Shown here one piece after another: positions 1 to 20,840 of a DNA stretch of 64,000 bases; the stretch's first letter is position 1; every line of letters starts with the position of its first letter. Location: contig CM040741.1 of assembly GCA_022829145.1 (NCBI GenBank), positions 50,314,180 through 50,378,179 of the forward strand, written 5' to 3'. This DNA comes from Albula goreensis. Taxonomy: Eukaryota > Chordata > Actinopteri > Albuliformes > Albulidae. The position numbers were made by a program, and so were the translations under genes. A model generated the notes under the pieces. That model saw only the letters and a program-made list of their open reading frames with translations. It made no database searches and had not been told where the DNA came from.

Positions 1-950
1 GCCAGCTGAAATGAATGTTGTAACTGTATGAGATAGAAGAGGGATGAACTCTGACACAAGAGATAGCCAGAGATTCAGCAGAGGGGAGGAGGACAGGGTG
101 AGAGAGGTGAAGACATGAGCTAAGTGAGAGACAGGAGGAAGAGAAGAGAGAGGGAGAGTGAGAGAGGGATGTGGATCAAAAGAGAGCAGGGATCTTTCTG
201 CCTACCCTCGCTGGCAGAGCTCCCTGCCTGTTCCGTGTCAGCAGGCGGAGATGAGATCCCTCCTCACTGAAGTGACTAAGCGGAGCTGATGTGGACTGTG
301 GGCTGGTTAATTGCTTCTGTCAAGCTGACTCTGTGTTTAACACGCGGGTGAGCCTGACTGCATGCTCTGTAACCACGTCTCTCATATCTGCACTTCATTG
401 TATCTGTCTGGTGTGTCATTAATTTCCTGGGCAAGCTGCGAGAGAGCCTTAATGTGATGGGGAAGAATCTTCTTGTTAGCCACTCTCAGCATGCCTGATT
501 AATGTGCGCAGAGAGTCCAGTCGACATTTAGGATGCACTGAACGATGGGTGGGAGAAAGAAATGAAAACTAATGGAGTTCAAATGAAAAATTATCAATAT
601 AATTATCATTACTGTTGCCATCAGAATATCAAAAATGTCATGAAAAGCTGGCTTTAATAGGCAAGCATACATTTGTAAAGTTGTATATTTACTGAGTAAA
701 TATGACTTTACAACCTTGTGGCTGCAATTTGAATAACTGAATCACTATACCAGTCTACCTCTGTATACCTTTAATACAGTATAATACCATCTCTAACTGC
801 CATTTTGTGAAAGCAGAGGGGGGCGGAGGTAATTGCAGTTCATGTGAATTAATGCTGATTGTAGGTTTTATTACTGTATGATAACATCACCCTTCACCAG
901 AGTGACATTTGTTGATTTAAAATTAAATGTTTTTAAAAATGAATTATATT

Positions 951-1034
951 GTATTGTATAGTATAGTATAGTATAGTATAGTATAGTATAGTATAGTATA
1001 GTATAGTATAGTATAGTATAGTATAGTATAGTAT
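951..1034 (+). repeat. (GTATA)n pentanucleotide microsatellite
   Basis: About 16 near-perfect GTATA units in a row, with one GTATT variant at the left edge. The purity suggests recent expansion. Confidence 0.97.
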
Positions 1035-3034
1035 TTAAGGCCAAATTCAAGTTCATATTGTTGCCTCTGAGGAAAAAAAAAGCCTGTGTAGAACAGGTGT
1101 TCAATAAACTAACAAGCAAATAAACAACATAAGAGATAATGATACAGTAGATCATAATTTTTGCGCAATTCAACATTTATATAATTTTACAGAATGTAAA
1201 TAAAAATAGTAATAAATGTCTATATGAGGACTGTTAGGCCTCTCTGTGTCTGCTTAGCAGTTCTGTAGGAGCACTATGTCTAATTGCTCTAGGCCTGGTA
1301 GTGTCAACATCTGTTGTCTCTGAGGATTGGAAACCTGTACTGGTGGTTGGAAGGAAAAATGCATAATGGAGGGGGTGTACACAGTCCACAGAAGGACAGA
1401 GTTAGCCTTGTGTACAAAAAACACTGAGGAATTTATAATTGTTGCTACTTGTAATTATTAAGCAAATTTAACAAATTAAAATCAACTGAAGTGCAAATCT
1501 TTAAAATAGTAGCAAAATAAAATAACTTCCATAAAATAATTTTCTCTGTGTATAAGAATGGTTTATCACTTGGCAAATTACTATTCAAGCAAAGCCATAC
1601 ACTGTGGCAACAGCAACCAACATCACATTTGAATTTGCAAAAAAACTTCATCATTGCTCTTTTAAAAACCCCAAGTCTTGTGGGTAGCTCTAACCTATTG
1701 AAAAATTTAGAATGCCAGCACTCTCCTCTCCTCAAGATTTCAAAGTCCCTATGTCCTCTGAGGGAATGCTCTGCAAATGTTCTCGACAGATTGGCTCCAG
1801 CATACATGTGTGTGTGTGAGGTGGCAGCTTGCTTGGACCAAAGCTGGCCAGCCTTGTTACTGAATGGTCCACGTCTACAGGAGGGGAAAGGGAATTTGGC
1901 TTAACCCATAGAGAGAAGAACCAGCAACAAGACTCTGTGAAGACTTAATCACTTAGTCTGATGCTGAGCCCTTCACTGTGAAATGCAGAAAAAGGGAGAG
2001 AGAGAAGTTGTCAGAACAGAGTTCCATTCTGGGATGGTGGGGACAGTTGGTCCTCTTAGAGAATTCAGTGGCAATTTTTTAAAGGTAGATAAAGAGTGCC
2101 GAGTAGCTGGTTGAACCATGCTTCAAGAGATTATTATGACAGTGGAGCTACTTGTGCATTGATCAATGGAAACGTATCCTTAGTTCTGTAGCCTGAAATT
2201 CTTTGAAGATGAACCAATAATTCTTATCTTTTTTTTTTGTTGCTCATACAGTTCCTTTTAGGCATCAAAGTATGGGAACATCTAACGATGTTCTCAAACT
2301 AGGAGAAAGGAAAGGAGGGAAGGGAAGGAAGCTGATTGGAGGAAGAATGAAAACAATCTACCAATTACAATGAGGGAGAAGTGGTAAATTGTTGGGCAGT
2401 CAGCTGGAGTTTAGCCCTGTGAAGTTTTTTCACCAGATGGTGTCCAGGTCTTTTTGCATTTAAAAGAAAGAGGCTCTTGAGTACTACTCACCCACTTTCT
2501 ATTGCCTACATGGGCTGCTTTTAGAATCTGGCCTGCGCTGTACCCCTGCATTAGGTTCCATTCACATTATTCATTAATATGCTAATAATAACAAAAACTA
2601 TGAACTATGAAGTATTAGCTCCATGTTTTTTAGCTTCAAGTATTTTTTCACTAGAATGGGTCTTGCACTTTTAATGAAATCAGAGTGTTGTTTTTATATA
2701 GAATTTCACTGAGTTTCACTTCTCAGCATGACTAGCTTTATCATTACCAACAAATCCCACACTCCTCTGTCTTGGCCAGCAGAGCAGTGGAAATAAACAC
2801 TGTGGCTTACCCAAGCATGATGCACAGAGAACAAAAAATCGTGATATCAGCTGATAGGAGTTTATTCCTTGTGTCTACTAAGACAGATGACATAGATAAG
2901 GCAGAGATGGCTAAATCCACTTTTTTTAGGTATGTGCATGTGTGTGATAGTGATCCTGTTCAAAACCTGTGCTGGGGTAACAGGTACTTATGAGGTGGTA
3001 ATGAGAAGAATTAATTATTTTAGGGATCAGTGGA

Positions 3035-3038
<4 letters not shown>

Positions 3039-3105
<67 letters not shown>
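3039..3105 (+). repeat. (GT)n microsatellite
   Basis: About 33 uninterrupted GT units. They create the Val/Cys and His/Thr open frames seen on both strands, which are not genes. Confidence 0.98.
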
Positions 3106-3107
<2 letters not shown>

Positions 3108-5753
3108 CATAGGGGAGTGTATGTAACAATGAATATGAAGTTCCAAGACCAAGCATTCAAGGCACAGCATACATGTATGCACATGTTGTTCTACTTGTGC
3201 ACATGTTTTTTCTAGGTACCTGTGTGTGTTTGTCACAGTCAATTGGCCTAAAGTTCATTGTTTTTAATTCACATATTTCAATTACAGCACATTTGCCTTG
3301 CGTTTCATAATATCACACTTCAGGGAACGCTCCAGCGAAAGCACTGCTCCTGCTCTGTTTATTGATTCACTTTTGGATTTATTCCTCCTAATGATTTATG
3401 CTTCTCCCAGTGCAGAGTCCCTTATGCCCTGGAACACCCCATCTGATTCTCCATCACTCTCTCTTCTTTTTTGGTTCTTAATTTTAATATCTCATTAAAA
3501 GAAATTCACTCACACAAAACATTAGGTAAGACCATTCAAAATTGTAAAAGTTGAGTGAAACCTAATCATAACAGAGGCTATCTAGCAGTAGGGCAGTCAT
3601 TTTAAATAGATCAGGGAGTAATATTCTCTGTTTCTGATAGCAGATCCAACATTTAAGCCAATATTGGCCCGCTACAAATGTTCAGTATCAGATTGGTATT
3701 CCTACCCATTACAGAAACACTCTAGCTCTGAAATCCTATTTTATATTCATATCACTTATCTTATGATAGCATTTAGGATTTTTCTCATTACAGAGCAAGA
3801 TTTCCTAAGTGCATTTGAGATTCTAACTTTAGCTTGGATTTAGATATTACAGAAGCATTCTAAATAGCAAAACTCCTAAACTGCAACTCTTAATTTTAGG
3901 ATAGTACAAACCCTGTCCTCAGTCAAAATGTACACGCAAACACTTTGGCTGGCCCACTGTTTCAACATAGCATTGCTAGAGATTAAATGAAATAAAAATG
4001 ATCACATAAAGATTATTAAAACCTGTGGATGATCCTCTCCACAGCCCTGATGACATACAATCTATCAGTAGTTATGCAAATTGATCTTTAAAACAGAAAA
4101 TGAATCTAGTTTCCTTACTAAAATATATTTGGATAGTAACTGTGTTCTATGTTTTTAAACATATTTAACATTTTACATTTCAGTGGGGATGTTTACTTCC
4201 ACAGGATCATATGGCCAATGGTAGCACAGGCAGGGTTGTAAATTATATACTTTATTAGTTATGTTGTTTGTAAATGGTTTAAATTTTTAATGGTACAGCC
4301 AATGGTTTATTTACATCATGGAGTTAAAAAGGGTTTTAGAGTGTTTGCATAGTCAAAGCCATGATAAAATAGGTTGTTTATGTTCCATGTATAAATCTTG
4401 AATATAGACTTGAGATGAGCGAGACACATGTCCTCATCTGTGGGCCACAGGGTGCAGTGCTTACATTTTGACTTGAAAAGTCAGAGAATAAATCTGATAT
4501 TTTTGTTATACTGTCTGAGGGAAAATTTACAAAGTCAATCAGTATGGGTCTGTATTAGAGGTAATACAGATTAGTCCTCAATAGAGGAAGTTGGCTGAAA
4601 GTGTGTTCATAATTGCTCCTTTTCTTAAAAAGGTTCTAAATTGCCATGATGTAAATTCATTATTATTTATATAATTATTCAAATTGAATTTTCAGAAATT
4701 ATTAGGATATCATGAAAAAGATTATATTGGGACATGAAAGTTAAATTAGGAAAATAGATGTTAATTTTCTTATCTTTGACTTTTGAGATAAACTAGGGCA
4801 AGCAGTTAAAATTTTGTTCTATCTATAATGTAGACCCAAGTTTTGAAGTCATTACATCAGGTTAACTGCTGTTGCACGTTCGCCTTAGTTACATCCAACA
4901 CCATGGAGCTCAGGACATACAAGTTTTGTTGAGAAATGTTCACAGTGGTGTAAAGTCAGCTCTGTGGGGATTTTCAAGCCATTGCTTTGAAAGTTTTAGC
5001 AACCATCCTTTTGTGTCTAATGAACCTACATTTTGGTCACACTCTTAGACCTCCTCTTTTTGCTATCTAGATCTCCTATTTTAGATGTCCTATTTTTTCC
5101 CATAGAACTGCCTGAATTCCTCATGGCATACAAATAAATGCCACAAAAACACACCCTTAGACCACTACCACCAGCTTGCATTGTTGACACTTGGCAGGAA
5201 GAATCCATAAAATCATGTGGTTTTCACCATAGCCTGTTCCTTCCATCAGAATGATACAGCAGGGGCGGGGATTCATGGTGACTACCTATAGCCCCTATGT
5301 TATTCAAAGTCATGTATGCCTCTGTTAACCTGTTTTACTAGCACCAGACTGGAAGTTTTGATGGACCATTCTCAGTACACCCATGATACTGTCCTGCATG
5401 AGAACCTCCAACAGTATCTAGCGCCAGACACCCATGCTGTGTTTGAAGACACATACATATTTCTTGTTTTTCTCAATCTCCATCTGAATTGCACACACAA
5501 AGACACAACCTGTAGACACCTGTCTACCTGCTTTAAATAGCATGGTCTGATCATGTGATGTTGTCCCTGACTGAGTAATTTATTTCAGAATTGGAAGGTG
5601 TACCACTACTCACTTTTTGCTTTGGTGATAATAAGGAATTTTATAAGGTATAATTGGATGTGCTATTTTAGTTGTTACACCTATTTTGGTGACCTGTTAG
5701 CCTGTAGCTGACTCGTCTTTATCTCTGAGGTATCTATTATGTTGTAATCCTAG

Positions 5754-12488
<6,735 letters not shown>

Positions 12489-13175
12489 CATTGCATAGTT
12501 TTTTTTAGGTTTACGTTTTTTTAATTTGATTTTTTTGTGGACGATGAAGTCACCTGTATGCCTTTTGAATAAGGAAAGTGGGACCCACTGTGTGGCTGAT
12601 AAAGCTGAAATAGTGGGAATTGGCACCTTGTTATGACAAAAGAAGACAGAACTTTCATTAAGTTGTCATAGAAATTGACAAAGGGTCATTCTTTATCAAG
12701 TAATTGATACACAAAGGAAATTCCAATTAAAACTACGGAATTATGAACTAACGCAACACTGGATGTAGGAGATGCTAATAATATGTATATTTATTTTCTA
12801 AATAATGTATTGTAATTTATTTTGTGTTATCCTCATTGTTCATGTTTTCTGTTTTAATGTTCCTGTTGTAGTTTACCTCACATGAGTTATCTGGATTAAT
12901 GCACTGAAAATGATTCAACAATATGTGGAACTGTATTTTCTTGAGTGTAAGATTGCTAAGTAGTTAAGTTGAAATTGAAGTGCATATAGTTTGATGATGT
13001 TTTGTAACATTTTGCATATGTTTAATACTCCTATTCCTTGACATATGTATTTGTTTTACCATTACAATTTCCCTAAACTACAAAATGCCCAGGTCTTAGT
13101 TATGCATGTTATTATGAGTAAAAACACAACAATTCAAAACCTTTTTTAAATAAAACAGAAGACACCAACGCTATA
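12489..13175 (+). other. tmem132d: probable tmem132d 3' UTR
   Basis: This AT-rich stretch follows the TAA stop and leads to the first AATAAA at 13149-13154. No coding signal is seen. The cleavage site is inferred from the signal position, so the UTR would be about 0.7 kb. A second AATAAA near 13986 could give a longer form. Confidence 0.5.
13149..13154 (+). terminator. tmem132d: candidate polyadenylation signal of tmem132d
   Basis: AATAAA in TTTTTTAAATAAAACAG, the first canonical hexamer after the stop codon at 12488. Confidence 0.5.
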
Positions 13176-16100
13176 ATGTAAATTATATAGAATGTTTCCT
13201 TTGAATTCACTGAAGACTATCAAACTATTGCTACTCTGCAGGCTGAGTTTGTATGTATCATTTCACATGCACCCTATCAAGAAAACAAACGAAAAGATAA
13301 TTGTTGTGTAAGAAATAATATGCATTATAAATCCACTATGGAAAATCCATGTACTGTGTTTAGGCTATCCAACCACACAAAATCCCTCAGTTCAAATTTT
13401 CAGCTCCGACTCAACTTTAAATTGGTTACAATAATAGCAGGTGAATTATTGTAGACGCAAAATAATAAGGTAAATGAGCAACACACCTCTTAAGGGTATG
13501 AGATGTCAAACATTCTGTTGGAAATCCCCCAATTGGTGTACATTTTTCTGTATTTATTTTTCTTCTTCAATTCATTTTCATTGTTATTTTTTCCCTCTCA
13601 CCAGCAAAAAAAAAGTACTGAAAAGACTGCAAAGAAATAATGGCAAACACTCCAACCTATATTGGGGATCACTGGCGCATGCAACACTTTCTGATGGAAT
13701 GAATGCGACAAGAGTGTCCTTATTGTCCTAGACTGATCCTGGTGCAGGTGAAGCTCATTTCATCACTTTTTTGAATACCACAAGAGCAGAATTCTCTGAA
13801 TGATCTGAATTTCACTGATATTAATGGATGCTTGTGGACTTTCTGAAGAACTGCAGCCCGACCACTTTATTTTCACTTCAACTGACTCGTCATGTTGAAA
13901 CAGTGGCATTCAGAAATGAAGGATACACCTGCTCTGTTTGTGTGCTGTACAGAATTTAGTGAGACAAGGCATTGAGCCCAGGTTTAATAAAAAACAGAGT
14001 CCAGGAGATCAATTGTTGGGTTGACCCAGCCGATTTGAAATATTCTAGTAAGCTTCTGGTCCTGTGTGTGTGTTTATTTAATTATTTTTGTTTGTTTGTT
14101 TTCCTCATCATGTCTTGAATAATTAAAATTTAAGGTGACACAATATGACGTGGCACTTGCTGATTTATTTATTCAGCTGGTCAGGTCCTCTAACACCTCC
14201 GTTTCACTCCATCTGAATTCTTAGTTGGTGTTCTCTATTCAGTTCTTCTATTTGTGCAGAACTGTTTCCACGTTCCAGTCCTGATTCCAACAGCAGCGAT
14301 GTTCCTTCAGGAAACAATGTTGTAATAGACAGACATGATAGCAACAGAAACAGCTCATATTGTAAAATACAATATTTCAAGCATAGTTTTTGTTCTGCTG
14401 ACTTAACCTGAAAAAAATATAAATGAATACTACATAGGGTGCAAGTCATGGCCACATGTGTTTACAGCTCACAAAAAATTAAGAATATAGAAGGAATCTC
14501 ATGCCATAACAGCCAGGAAGACATTAAAATTCATAGCTTTCAGAGATTCTAAAGTTCTCAAGGACTTAGTGGCTGCAGGCACAGTCATCTGCCTGCTTGG
14601 CCCTGTTTTGTTCATGTATCTCCCTCTCTCTTTAAAAAGGTGCTATAATACTGAGCTGTCAGTAGGGCCGTGTTGATGATGTGTGGAAGGGCACAAGCCT
14701 TGATTTATTCCATGCATACACTCCTGAAATAAGGGAGAGGCAATGCACCCTGTGGACCCCGTGCTCAGATTGGATTCTCCTCTCCATGGTGACGAGGACC
14801 AATCAGAGACAGAGACTTGGCACTGGCCCCATAATGTACATACGCACATGAGATTTGATTCACCTGTGCATCACATCACATTACTCATTGCCAGCAACCT
14901 CTCTTGTAGGGAGTGACTTGAATAGCCTGTATCTGACATGTTATCAATTCACACAGCTGTATGTTTTATTGAACAATTTCAGGATAAGTGCATGGCGCCA
15001 GCACCTGTTTAGTGGATTTGAACCCACAACTTTCTGGACTATGTTTGATGTACTATCCATTTATAGAGATGAATACATCACCAAAGTGAATCAGGTTAAG
15101 TACCGTGCCATTAAGAACATACAACAGGAGAGTCCCTCAACAATTGCACTGAAATGATGCCATATGAAAATGCATTCTATTAGCCTAAAGGAATGATCTC
15201 TGCTTAGATGCACAGATGATACGTGGATGCATTCATAAAGCTAGGTCATTGTCCATGTCTGCCATGTACAAAAATACACTTAAGGAGAAATTACACTTAA
15301 CACCTAACGCTACTGTATAGCTAAAATAGCTAATTGAAGGCTTTTGGGTGATGCTGTGTCCAGTAACTATATCCTGAACCTGGCTGTTTGAGTCCCTACT
15401 ATGCCATTACTGGCCGTGGCCAAAGGTGTGTGTTAGAGCCACTTTTGTTTTGTGAGTTTGCAAGTCAATTTCCTCATTACAAACCTCAAAGTTATTGTGC
15501 ACAGAAACAAAGTAACAGAAACAGAACAGCAGTGCAAACCTTCTGGAGAAGTTCATATTCTTGTTATTCTGATCAAATGTGCCTGTTTTGGGCTAATAAA
15601 GGACAATATCTGCATAGTTTAACATTTATGCAAAGGTTAGTACACAGGTGACCTTGAAAGGGAACAGCAATCATGTCAGAAAGAAGCATGGCCTTTTCTT
15701 GTTGTTTTTTAATGCTTTATTTCTGCTGTTTTAGGTAAATAGAAGTTGTGTGGGTTGGCTGTGCATGATGGGATGGACAGAGCTGCACAATGAGATTGGG
15801 TTGGGGTGGGGGCTATGGTAATAGTGATGTCATCACACTACAACCTAAAGGCCTAACTTTATCTGTGACAAAAACAGGGGAAACTTTAATTTCATCAACC
15901 ACACCAAAACAAAATAATGAAATGTCATGAAAGCATTAGTTAAATCACTGAACCAAAATATAATAACAGCACTTCTGTTTAATCAATTGAACAAACAGTA
16001 AATTCAAAAAAACAAAAAAAAAAACTTTAGTCAAATTGGATTTGAATAATTCAGGAGGCCTAAATTGCAAGCAGAAATCAATGAATAGAAATGAATTTTG

Positions 16101-17689
16101 CATAGTGTAGCTATACAAACTTAATATCATAAACCAGGCCATTCGGGTTCTAACACAAAACAGTTCAATGGAGGGGGACATTTTGGTTGGATTTGATAGT
16201 AAGAAAACGTTTTGATGAGAGAATTCCCCAAACAATCTTTGTCCAAAAAGTCTCAGAGAAACATTGCAAGCACGTTTTGTTGTATGCTTTTTGTGAAAAG
16301 CTTCTGATGGTTATCATTTAGTCAGGAAAAAATCTCGAAGGACAGGTGTCAATAGCATTTTAAGAATCTTCAGAATATAAGTTTTGACATGCTAGATTCA
16401 TGTAACATTACCAACTGTTCTGATGACAATAAATTGATGACTAAAATTTAAAATCACAGAAAATTCAAAAGTGACAATTGGAGGTACCATCTGTCATGAA
16501 ACAAATTGAAAATGACAGCTTAGAAAGCCAGTCAATGTTCCAAAGATTCAAGCATCGCCGAATTAGCATGTGAAGGGGAGGAGTGGTAGGTAATTTAGAA
16601 ACAAGTATTTCCCTGGTACTGCCAATATACATGAAAAGAAAGTTAAAGGTCTGAAGAAAATATCTGACATTTTCTATTATTCAGGACCATCCCATGGGGA
16701 ATAAAGACCAGTGTGCTTCTCACATTTCTCACAAGGCCTGAATAAAGGTAGAATGAAAGTTGCTCTGGCAGATCCTGTGTATTTACATGATGGTAAAGCA
16801 TTCCATGGTTGCTGATGGAAATGCTTAACTACATAAAAGGTGGATTTGAGAAACATGGCTAGGTTTGTTTGCATGCTCATTGCAATATATTTTTCCCCTG
16901 AAAGCACCGCTGAATTAGATACTGTACCGCTGGGTTACACTTACTACCACAGAAAACCAGGAAAGAAAAGAAATTTATGAAAGAAAACTGACAATTATTG
17001 AATCCAATTACAAAACAAAGCATTGCACACAATTCGCTGACATGAGTAATATCTCCTTGCCCTTTTTTTAATTGTGTTGATGTGCTCTAACCATTCGTAT
17101 TACAAAATGTTTGGGTTAGAGTAGTTGGTATTTTTAGAGTAAGTAAAGTTCGCATACATGCTTAGACAGGCTGCATTTTGTTTAATTACATGATTTACTA
17201 AGATTCTGTATATTCCACGATTAGCTGATTGTCTGAGAGGTACTGGGAAGATAGAATTGTGGGTTACAGAAAGGTCAGGAATTTCTGTGGACCCCAGTAA
17301 TGGTCTTGCTGGCATTTTGCCACCAGATTTTAATCAATATTACAATAAATGTGTTCAATTTCCATGAATCACATACAAATTGTCTAGCAAGGTGAATCAA
17401 TCTATTAGGTTATATCATCACATGTAGCTTCTGTCATCTGAAAATGGTTGCTTTTTGATAAGATTAATGGTCATTTGTAATGTAGTGTTGAGGTGAAAAT
17501 AGAAGCAAAATTATACGAATTGCTGCAAATCCCTTCCTCAGATCTGCAGCATTCTCTACAAACAATTGCATGATTTTTCCCTTGGTCAGAATGCATGATG
17601 GTATGTTACTCATCTAAGACCTTAAGATGATGAAGTGATGGTATACATCCCAACAAACATGGTCTGACTGAGCTAACATTCCACCATAC
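13176..17689. other. intergenic DNA, nothing recognised
   Basis: AT-rich sequence downstream of the plus-strand gene. The open frames are short and show no domain, splice context or codon bias. A poly-A-rich patch lies at about 16004-16023. Confidence 0.6.
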
Positions 17690-17932
17690 CTTCATCTCAA
17701 ACGGTCCATACCACTACCACTCCAAATCGCAATATGGCTACCATCCCCATACCATCATCTGAATTGGACCACAAACCACCATGCAAAACTATCACACAGT
17801 CATCTGAAAGTACCCTCTAACCACCACACACAGTCATCTGAAATAACCCTCTAACCACCACTCAGCCATCTACAATTACCCACAAACCACCTCACAATCA
17901 TCTAAAATGGCTTACACTCCCCCGCACGCATC
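17690..17932 (+). repeat. degenerate minisatellite, about 33-bp units
   Basis: The clearest units start at TCATCTGAAAGTACCCTC, TCATCTGAAATAACCCTC, CCATCTACAATTACCC and TCATCTAAAATGG. Each ends in ACCACCnC plus CACAG or similar. Spacing is 31-34 bases. Earlier units (17690-17790) are more decayed, with ACCATACC and CCATCATCTGAA. Confidence 0.65.
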
Positions 17933-18099
17933 ATTAGACTATATGTGTGACTGAGAGTGAGTGTATGTATATATGTCTATGTATGTATGTATGTGTATGT
18001 ATCAGTGCAATTATGCTTTAAGTGCGTGCGAATGGTTGGGTGTGTGTGCGTGAGTGTGTTTTTGTTCATGCCTATGGCTACATGTATAACAATGTTTAT

Positions 18100-18101
<2 letters not shown>

Positions 18102-18169
<68 letters not shown>
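18102..18169 (+). repeat. (GT)n microsatellite
   Basis: About 34 uninterrupted GT units, ending TGTGTGTATGTGTG. Confidence 0.98.
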
Positions 18170-18177
<8 letters not shown>

Positions 18178-19139
18178 ATGGCTCTTTGCTGCAGAAATAG
18201 TGATTCCCATATTTTGCTTTTGTTTCTTTTATAGCTGAGTCTCACCTACATGTTTTTTTCTCACCCTGACTGAATGCTCAACTGCTTTTAGTTTCTGGGA
18301 GTGAGATGTCAAAGCTGACAGTCTGAACACCTGCTCCATAGGAGATTGCCATTCCTCCATTCATCACTGCTCCACACTATTACCAAAAACAAACACACAC
18401 CTCTGTTCTGTGCTGGTCTACACTCTCTTTCTCTAACTTTCTCTCCATCTCTTCTTCTCTGCCCCACTGCATCACTGGTTTTGGGTTCTGATGAATCACT
18501 CAAGTGGGGATTTAAAAACTAGCTGTTTTCTTTGGTTCCAACTGACAGGACGAAAGGGAGAAGAGGAAGAAGAGGAAACACCAGCAGGCATGCTGTGACA
18601 TCCCTGCATGAGGCTTATATAACAAAGTATAGGATCTGATCCAATCAGCATGGCACCCAAAACTGCTAGATCTGATTTAGCAATACATCATTATGCTCAC
18701 CCTGGGCTACTTGTGGCAGTGTGCACAACGCTACACAATACTTATTTGAAAAATGTTTTAATATTTCATAATTTTTTGATATCCATTTTTGTGTGTAATT
18801 GTTGTAGCCATTTTGTTTATGTTCTTATCAACATGCATCGCTGTGCATTCACACTGAGGTCAGTTAATAAATTGTGATGTGGTGAAAAGTAAAAAGGAAA
18901 TTCAGTCAGCTGGAACACATGATTTTGAATTGTGATGATTTTATGTTAAGGTTAAGGAAGTAAAATACACACTACATGTACATGCTATACTTACACCACA
19001 ACACAATGGCTTTGCCACATAGTAGATCCATTGTTGTAGCTCGAGTGTGAATGAGGTATGAGGTGGCTACTGGATTATCTGCCCTCCTAAAAGGACCTGA
19101 GAGCCTGATCAGATCCTCAAAGGCAGTATTGTCAATGAG

Positions 19140-19370
19140 TCTTTCTCCACAACCATGTCTGTCTCCATCTTCCAATTTTCCAGTCCCTCTCTGGTTCTCT
19201 CTCCCTTCATGTCTCCCTTTTGCCATCTCTCTTTTCCTCTCTCTGCTTGTCCCTCCCCCTCCTTCTCTCCCCCTGCTTTCCCTTTATTCTCCCATCAGTC
19301 TCCCATCCCCTTAGCTCCCTGTCTGTTGCTCCTTCTTCAGTTCTATCATTCTCCCTCTGCATTTCTGCTC
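19140..19370 (+). repeat. polypyrimidine tract (C/T-rich strand asymmetry)
   Basis: About 230 bases dominated by TCTCTCCCT-type runs on the plus strand, with few purines. It gives the Ser/Pro/Leu-rich frames seen here, which are compositional. Confidence 0.7.
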
Positions 19371-20159
19371 AGTTCATCCCTTTGTTCACTGCTAAACACT
19401 TATGCACATGCCATAGAATTTGTCTCTGTGGCATACACTGTTGTATAGTACAAAAAGGCTTGTGTACAGAGTATCCCAGCAGTATGGCAGTTTTCAGAAC
19501 AGCCTCTGACTGAAGGTTTCATTAAGCTGATTAAAAATGTTTCATTCAAATGGGCACCGATGACATTTCCTATTCTGATAAAAGGTATTTGCTTTTTAGA
19601 ATTTCAAGGAACCCGGGAGAAACCAATACAATATTTAACTAAGAAATTCACAATGACATGCAAACCATCAGTGGTAAATGAATAAAAATACATACCCCTC
19701 ATGTTTGCCGGGAGATAGGTAGAGTGAGTTAGAGAGGAAAAGAGACTGACTTCACCTGTCTTTAAGAAAAAGGAGGACATGAATTAATGAAGCGATTTAT
19801 CTCTGTGATGAGTTTACAGCACTAAAATTTATCTCATATAGCTCAGCCAGTTTTTGTGTTGTCTTCAATAAAGCCAGTACATGTAAGACATTACATCTAG
19901 AGCATGTCTCAAACATTTTATAATATTTGCTAAATCAACTGATGAGAAAAGCCAAGGTATCAAATTAAAAACTTCCTCTTTTGGGGGGAGGGAGGTTGAC
20001 ACATAAATGTACAAGGCATGTACACATCACCCTCAAAATAAAGAATATGAGAAAAACAGCATGATAGTTTATGGTTTATCACTACATAACTATCAACATC
20101 ATCATTGAAGTGTAATTTTTGGAACAGCAACTGTATGCTATTTCTTCTGCTACTACCAA

Positions 20160-20260
20160 GGCAATTGCAGCAGTTAATTATGCAAATTATTCATTAGCAT
20201 TACCTCTGCTATTTTCAATGCTGCTATGTGAGAAAGGAAAGCATGGTAGAGGAGCAAAGA
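20160..20260. promoter_or_regulatory. possible conserved non-coding element (homeodomain/POU-type motifs)
   Basis: GTTAATTATGCAAATTATTC combines TAATTA and the octamer ATGCAAAT, followed by TCATTAGCATTA. This motif mix is common in vertebrate developmental enhancers. The call is inference from composition only. Confidence 0.3.
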
Positions 20261-20789
20261 TTTAGTCATCTTCATCGGCCACCGTCAGTTCATTCTGGCA
20301 ACTTCCTCTACGGGCACAGCTGAGGTTGACTGGTACAGACAGTCCTACTATACCTCAAGGGATCAGTCATTCAAACCATGATCTGGACACAATACTGCCA
20401 CAATACTTAAATCTGCCTTTACATAATTACATTTGCCTTCATTTATATGTTGTGCATTGGTCCTCCATCAAATAAGAATAGATATAAATCAAATTATTTT
20501 CCCAGCTATGGTCCGATATAAATCAGAAAATATATATGGTATGCGTGAGCTGATAATAATAATTGGAAAAAAGAGAACGATAAAAAACCTCTTTGCGTTC
20601 CTGACTGTGGTCATACAATAGACATAGCAGAGCCTGTCACATGCACAATGCAGGGAAAAACTGCAAAATCAATTTCATTCAAAATACCTTTCATTGTGCA
20701 AGGGTTGATGGAAAAGTCTATTCCATGTTTTGTGTGTATATGTTGAAGCTAACACTGTGAGAAACAATTCAGAGGACCGTGTATGCACA

Positions 20790-20799
<10 letters not shown>

Positions 20800-20836
<37 letters not shown>
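20800..20836 (+). repeat. (AC)n microsatellite
   Basis: About 18 AC units preceded by CGCATGCGCGC and followed by GCACGCACAC, an alternating purine-pyrimidine tract. Confidence 0.97.

Positions 20837-20840
<4 letters not shown>

Noticed and set aside
2926..3242. Frames over the GT repeat on both strands
   Set aside because: Microsatellite artefacts with no other support.
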